From an uncultured Clostridia bacterium (GTDB lineage: Bacteria > Bacillota > Clostridia > UBA1381): DNA of 64,000 bases. The stretch spans positions 44,073 through 108,072 of the forward strand of contig CAKSUM010000009.1 of NCBI GenBank assembly GCA_934501535.1, written 5' to 3'. Every line of letters begins with the position of its first letter. Within the stretch, counting starts at the first letter, position 1. Of this stretch, positions 62,454 to 64,000 are shown one piece after another. Below the pieces are notes generated by a model, which ran no database searches, was not told where the DNA came from, and saw nothing but the letters and a program-made list of their open reading frames with translations. A program made the position numbers and the translations under genes.

Positions 62454-62482
62454 TTGTAATACCGCGGCGAATAATGTATAAT
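62454..62482 (+). promoter_or_regulatory. Promoter of rlmD
   Basis: TTGTAA (62454-62459) and TATAAT (62477-62482) with a 17-bp spacer, followed closely by AAAGGA. Confidence 0.6.
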
Positions 62483-62513
62483 TACATTATAAATAAGTAA
62501 AGGACTGATAACC

Positions 62514-64000
62514 ATAATTCCGGTCGAAAAAAATCATGAATATACAGTCAAAATAGATGCGCTGTCCTCCGAGGGCAGCGGAATTGCACATATCGACGGC
62601 TACACGCTGTTTATACCGCAGACCGTCCCCGGCGATACCGTGCGCATTTTGATTTTGAAAACAAAATCAAGTTACGGCTATGCCAAAGCGCTTGAAATCA
62701 CAACGCCGTCAGAAAACCGCATAACTCCCCCGTGCGAACACTTCGCAAAATGCGGCGGCTGTCAGCTGATGGCATTAAGCTACGAAGAACAGCTTAAATT
62801 TAAACAGGCAACCGTCGCCGACGCACTGCGGCGCATAGGGAAAATCGATGTCCGACCCGACATTATCGGCATGACGCCGCCCGAACGATACCGCAACAAA
62901 ATGGTATTTCCGTTTTCTCCCGACGGCAGCTGGGGGTTTTACCGCCAGCACAGCCATGACGTTGTACCTTTAAATGATTGCCTTTTGGGCAGCAGTTTAA
63001 ACGCGGAAATCATGAATATTATTTCCGGTTATATCCGCCGCTTCAATGTACCAGTATATGACGAAAAAGCACACGCAGGTATAATGCGCCGGGCGTTTTT
63101 GCGGACAAACGGCACAGAAATAATGGTTGTAATCTCCGCAAATGCAGACGCACTGCCGCATACATACGAACTGTGCAGCATGCTGAGGAATGTTTCCGAT
63201 AATATCAAAAGCATAATTCTGAACGTAAACAAGAAAAGGACAAACCTTGTGCTCGGTGATAAAAACATAACATTATGGGGCAAAGATAAGCTGCCGGCAA
63301 CACTTTGCGGACTGAAATATGAAATTTCGCCGCATAGCTTTTTTCAGGTCAATTCTGTCCAAACGGAGAATTTGTATAAAAAAGCGATTGAATTTGCAGA
63401 TATTTCGCCCACAGACAGCGTTATGGATATATACTGCGGAATAGGCACCATTTCATTGACGGCCGCAAAATACGCGGCGAAAGTTATCGGTATCGAGGTT
63501 GTGCCGCCGGCAATCGCCGACGCGCGCAAAAACGCAGCAATGAACGGTATCACAAATGCCGAATTTATTTGTTCCGCCGCCGAAGATGTTGTGCCGGAGC
63601 TTATCGGACAGGGTGCCGCACCCGACATCGTAATACTCGACCCGCCGAGAAAAGGCAGCGATGAGGCAACCCTTGCCGCAATACTCGCCGCAGCGCCGAA
63701 AAAAATTGTGTATGTTTCATGCAACCCGGCAACTCTCGCCCGCGATGCACTGTTTCTTACAGACGGCGGCTATTCGGTCAGAGATGTCACCGCAGTAGAC
63801 ATGTTTCCATATACAACGCATGTTGAGACGGTTGTTCTTTTGTCCCAACTGAAAGAAAAGCCGGATGATTACATTAATGTCACGATTGAACTTGATGATG
63901 TTGATATAACATCTGCAGAGACAAAGGCAACATATGATGAGATAAAGAAGTATGTGGCGGAACATAATGCCGGCATGAAGGTTTCCAATCTGTATATTTC
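62514..64000 (+). CDS. rlmD: 23S rRNA (uracil-5-)-methyltransferase RlmD/RumA family, 3' truncated by the window
   Basis: About 495 residues are present and the frame continues past the right edge. The N-terminal TRAM domain reads YTVKIDALSSEGSGIAHIDG. The 4Fe-4S cysteines are CEHFAKCGGCQL plus a later Cys in PLNDCLLG. The SAM domain contains DIYCGIGTISLTAAK, the catalytic Cys in VYVSCNPATLARD, and ILDPPRKG. After the usual end (HVETVVLLSQL) the frame runs on for 50 or more residues, a C-terminal extension. No ATG, GTG or TTG in frame lies before the TRAM domain; ATA at 62514 or ATT at 62517 is suitably spaced from AAAGGA. The start is therefore non-canonical or carries a sequence error. Confidence 0.88.
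   Translation, partial: MIPVEKNHEYTVKIDALSSEGSGIAHIDGYTLFIPQTVPGDTVRILILKTKSSYGYAKALEITTPSENRITPPCEHFAKCGGCQLMALSYEEQLKFKQATVADALRRIGKIDVRPDIIGMTPPERYRNKMVFPFSPDGSWGFYRQHSHDVVPLNDCLLGSSLNAEIMNIISGYIRRFNVPVYDEKAHAGIMRRAFLRTNGTEIMVVISANADALPHTYELCSMLRNVSDNIKSIILNVNKKRTNLVLGDKNITLWGKDKLPATLCGLKYEISPHSFFQVNSVQTENLYKKAIEFADISPTDSVMDIYCGIGTISLTAAKYAAKVIGIEVVPPAIADARKNAAMNGITNAEFICSAAEDVVPELIGQGAAPDIVILDPPRKGSDEATLAAILAAAPKKIVYVSCNPATLARDALFLTDGGYSVRDVTAVDMFPYTTHVETVVLLSQLKEKPDDYINVTIELDDVDITSAETKATYDEIKKYVAEHNAGMKVSNLYI

Overview
The window looks like chromosome from an uncultured, anaerobic, low-to-mid GC Gram-positive bacterium of class Clostridia (Bacillota). The gene set points there: a ctsR-mcsA-mcsB-clpC operon, spoIIP, redox repressor Rex, a flavodiiron protein (FprA), a diphosphate-type phosphofructokinase, type III glutamine synthetase, pta-ackA, RNase J and ECF vitamin transporters. 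Shine-Dalgarno sites are strong, and consensus sigma-A promoters with 17-bp spacers are common. No species can be named. There is no rRNA, CRISPR array, intact insertion sequence or prophage. It reads as core genome with some accessory surface and sugar genes.

Layout. 1-6.1 kb: DUF2207/LemA membrane pair, a D,D-carboxypeptidase, and a GH36 alpha-galactosidase with an MFS transporter. 6.2-9.2 kb: membrane export protein, RsmF-type rRNA methylase, diacylglycerol glycosyltransferase. 9.2-10.9 kb: a plus-strand operon of a catalytically dead glutamine-amidotransferase-like protein, a NiaX-like ECF S component and hypoxanthine phosphoribosyltransferase. 11-14.9 kb: FprA, a membrane diguanylate cyclase whose N-terminus resembles an ECF S component, and SpoIIP. 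15-18.1 kb: rplS, lepB, rbgA and apbE. 18.2-25 kb: Na/Pi symporter with RNase J, Rex, PPi-phosphofructokinase and an RNA methylase. 25-33.7 kb: Nudix, AraC, MsmK-like ATPase, an EF-G paralogue, ackA-pta, galE. 33.8-38.7 kb: livJHMGF branched-chain amino acid importer. 38.9-43.3 kb: ribokinase-family kinase, thiT under a TPP riboswitch, a sigma factor coupled to a one-pass membrane protein, and ychF with a repeat-bearing leader. 43.6-51.5 kb: a GH37-like glycosidase and a 2209-residue secreted protein. 51.8-57.9 kb: glnA type III, polysaccharide deacetylase, tRNA-Met, MBL hydrolase, a Pro-rich secreted protein and an XRE regulator with a membrane partner. 57.9-64 kb: the CtsR regulon operon and a truncated RlmD gene.

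How the genes fit together. PPi-PFK, Rex, pta-ackA and FprA fit fermentative, oxygen-sensitive metabolism with acetate as a product. The galactosidase, its transporter, GalE and the MsmK-like ATPase fit use of plant galactosides, although no sugar permease lies beside the ATPase. The items most worth a second look are: the pseudo-amidotransferase/ECF/hpt operon, the S-component-GGDEF fusion, the phased nonamers in the ychF leader, the sigma/membrane-protein pair, the short McsA, and rlmD with no canonical start codon.
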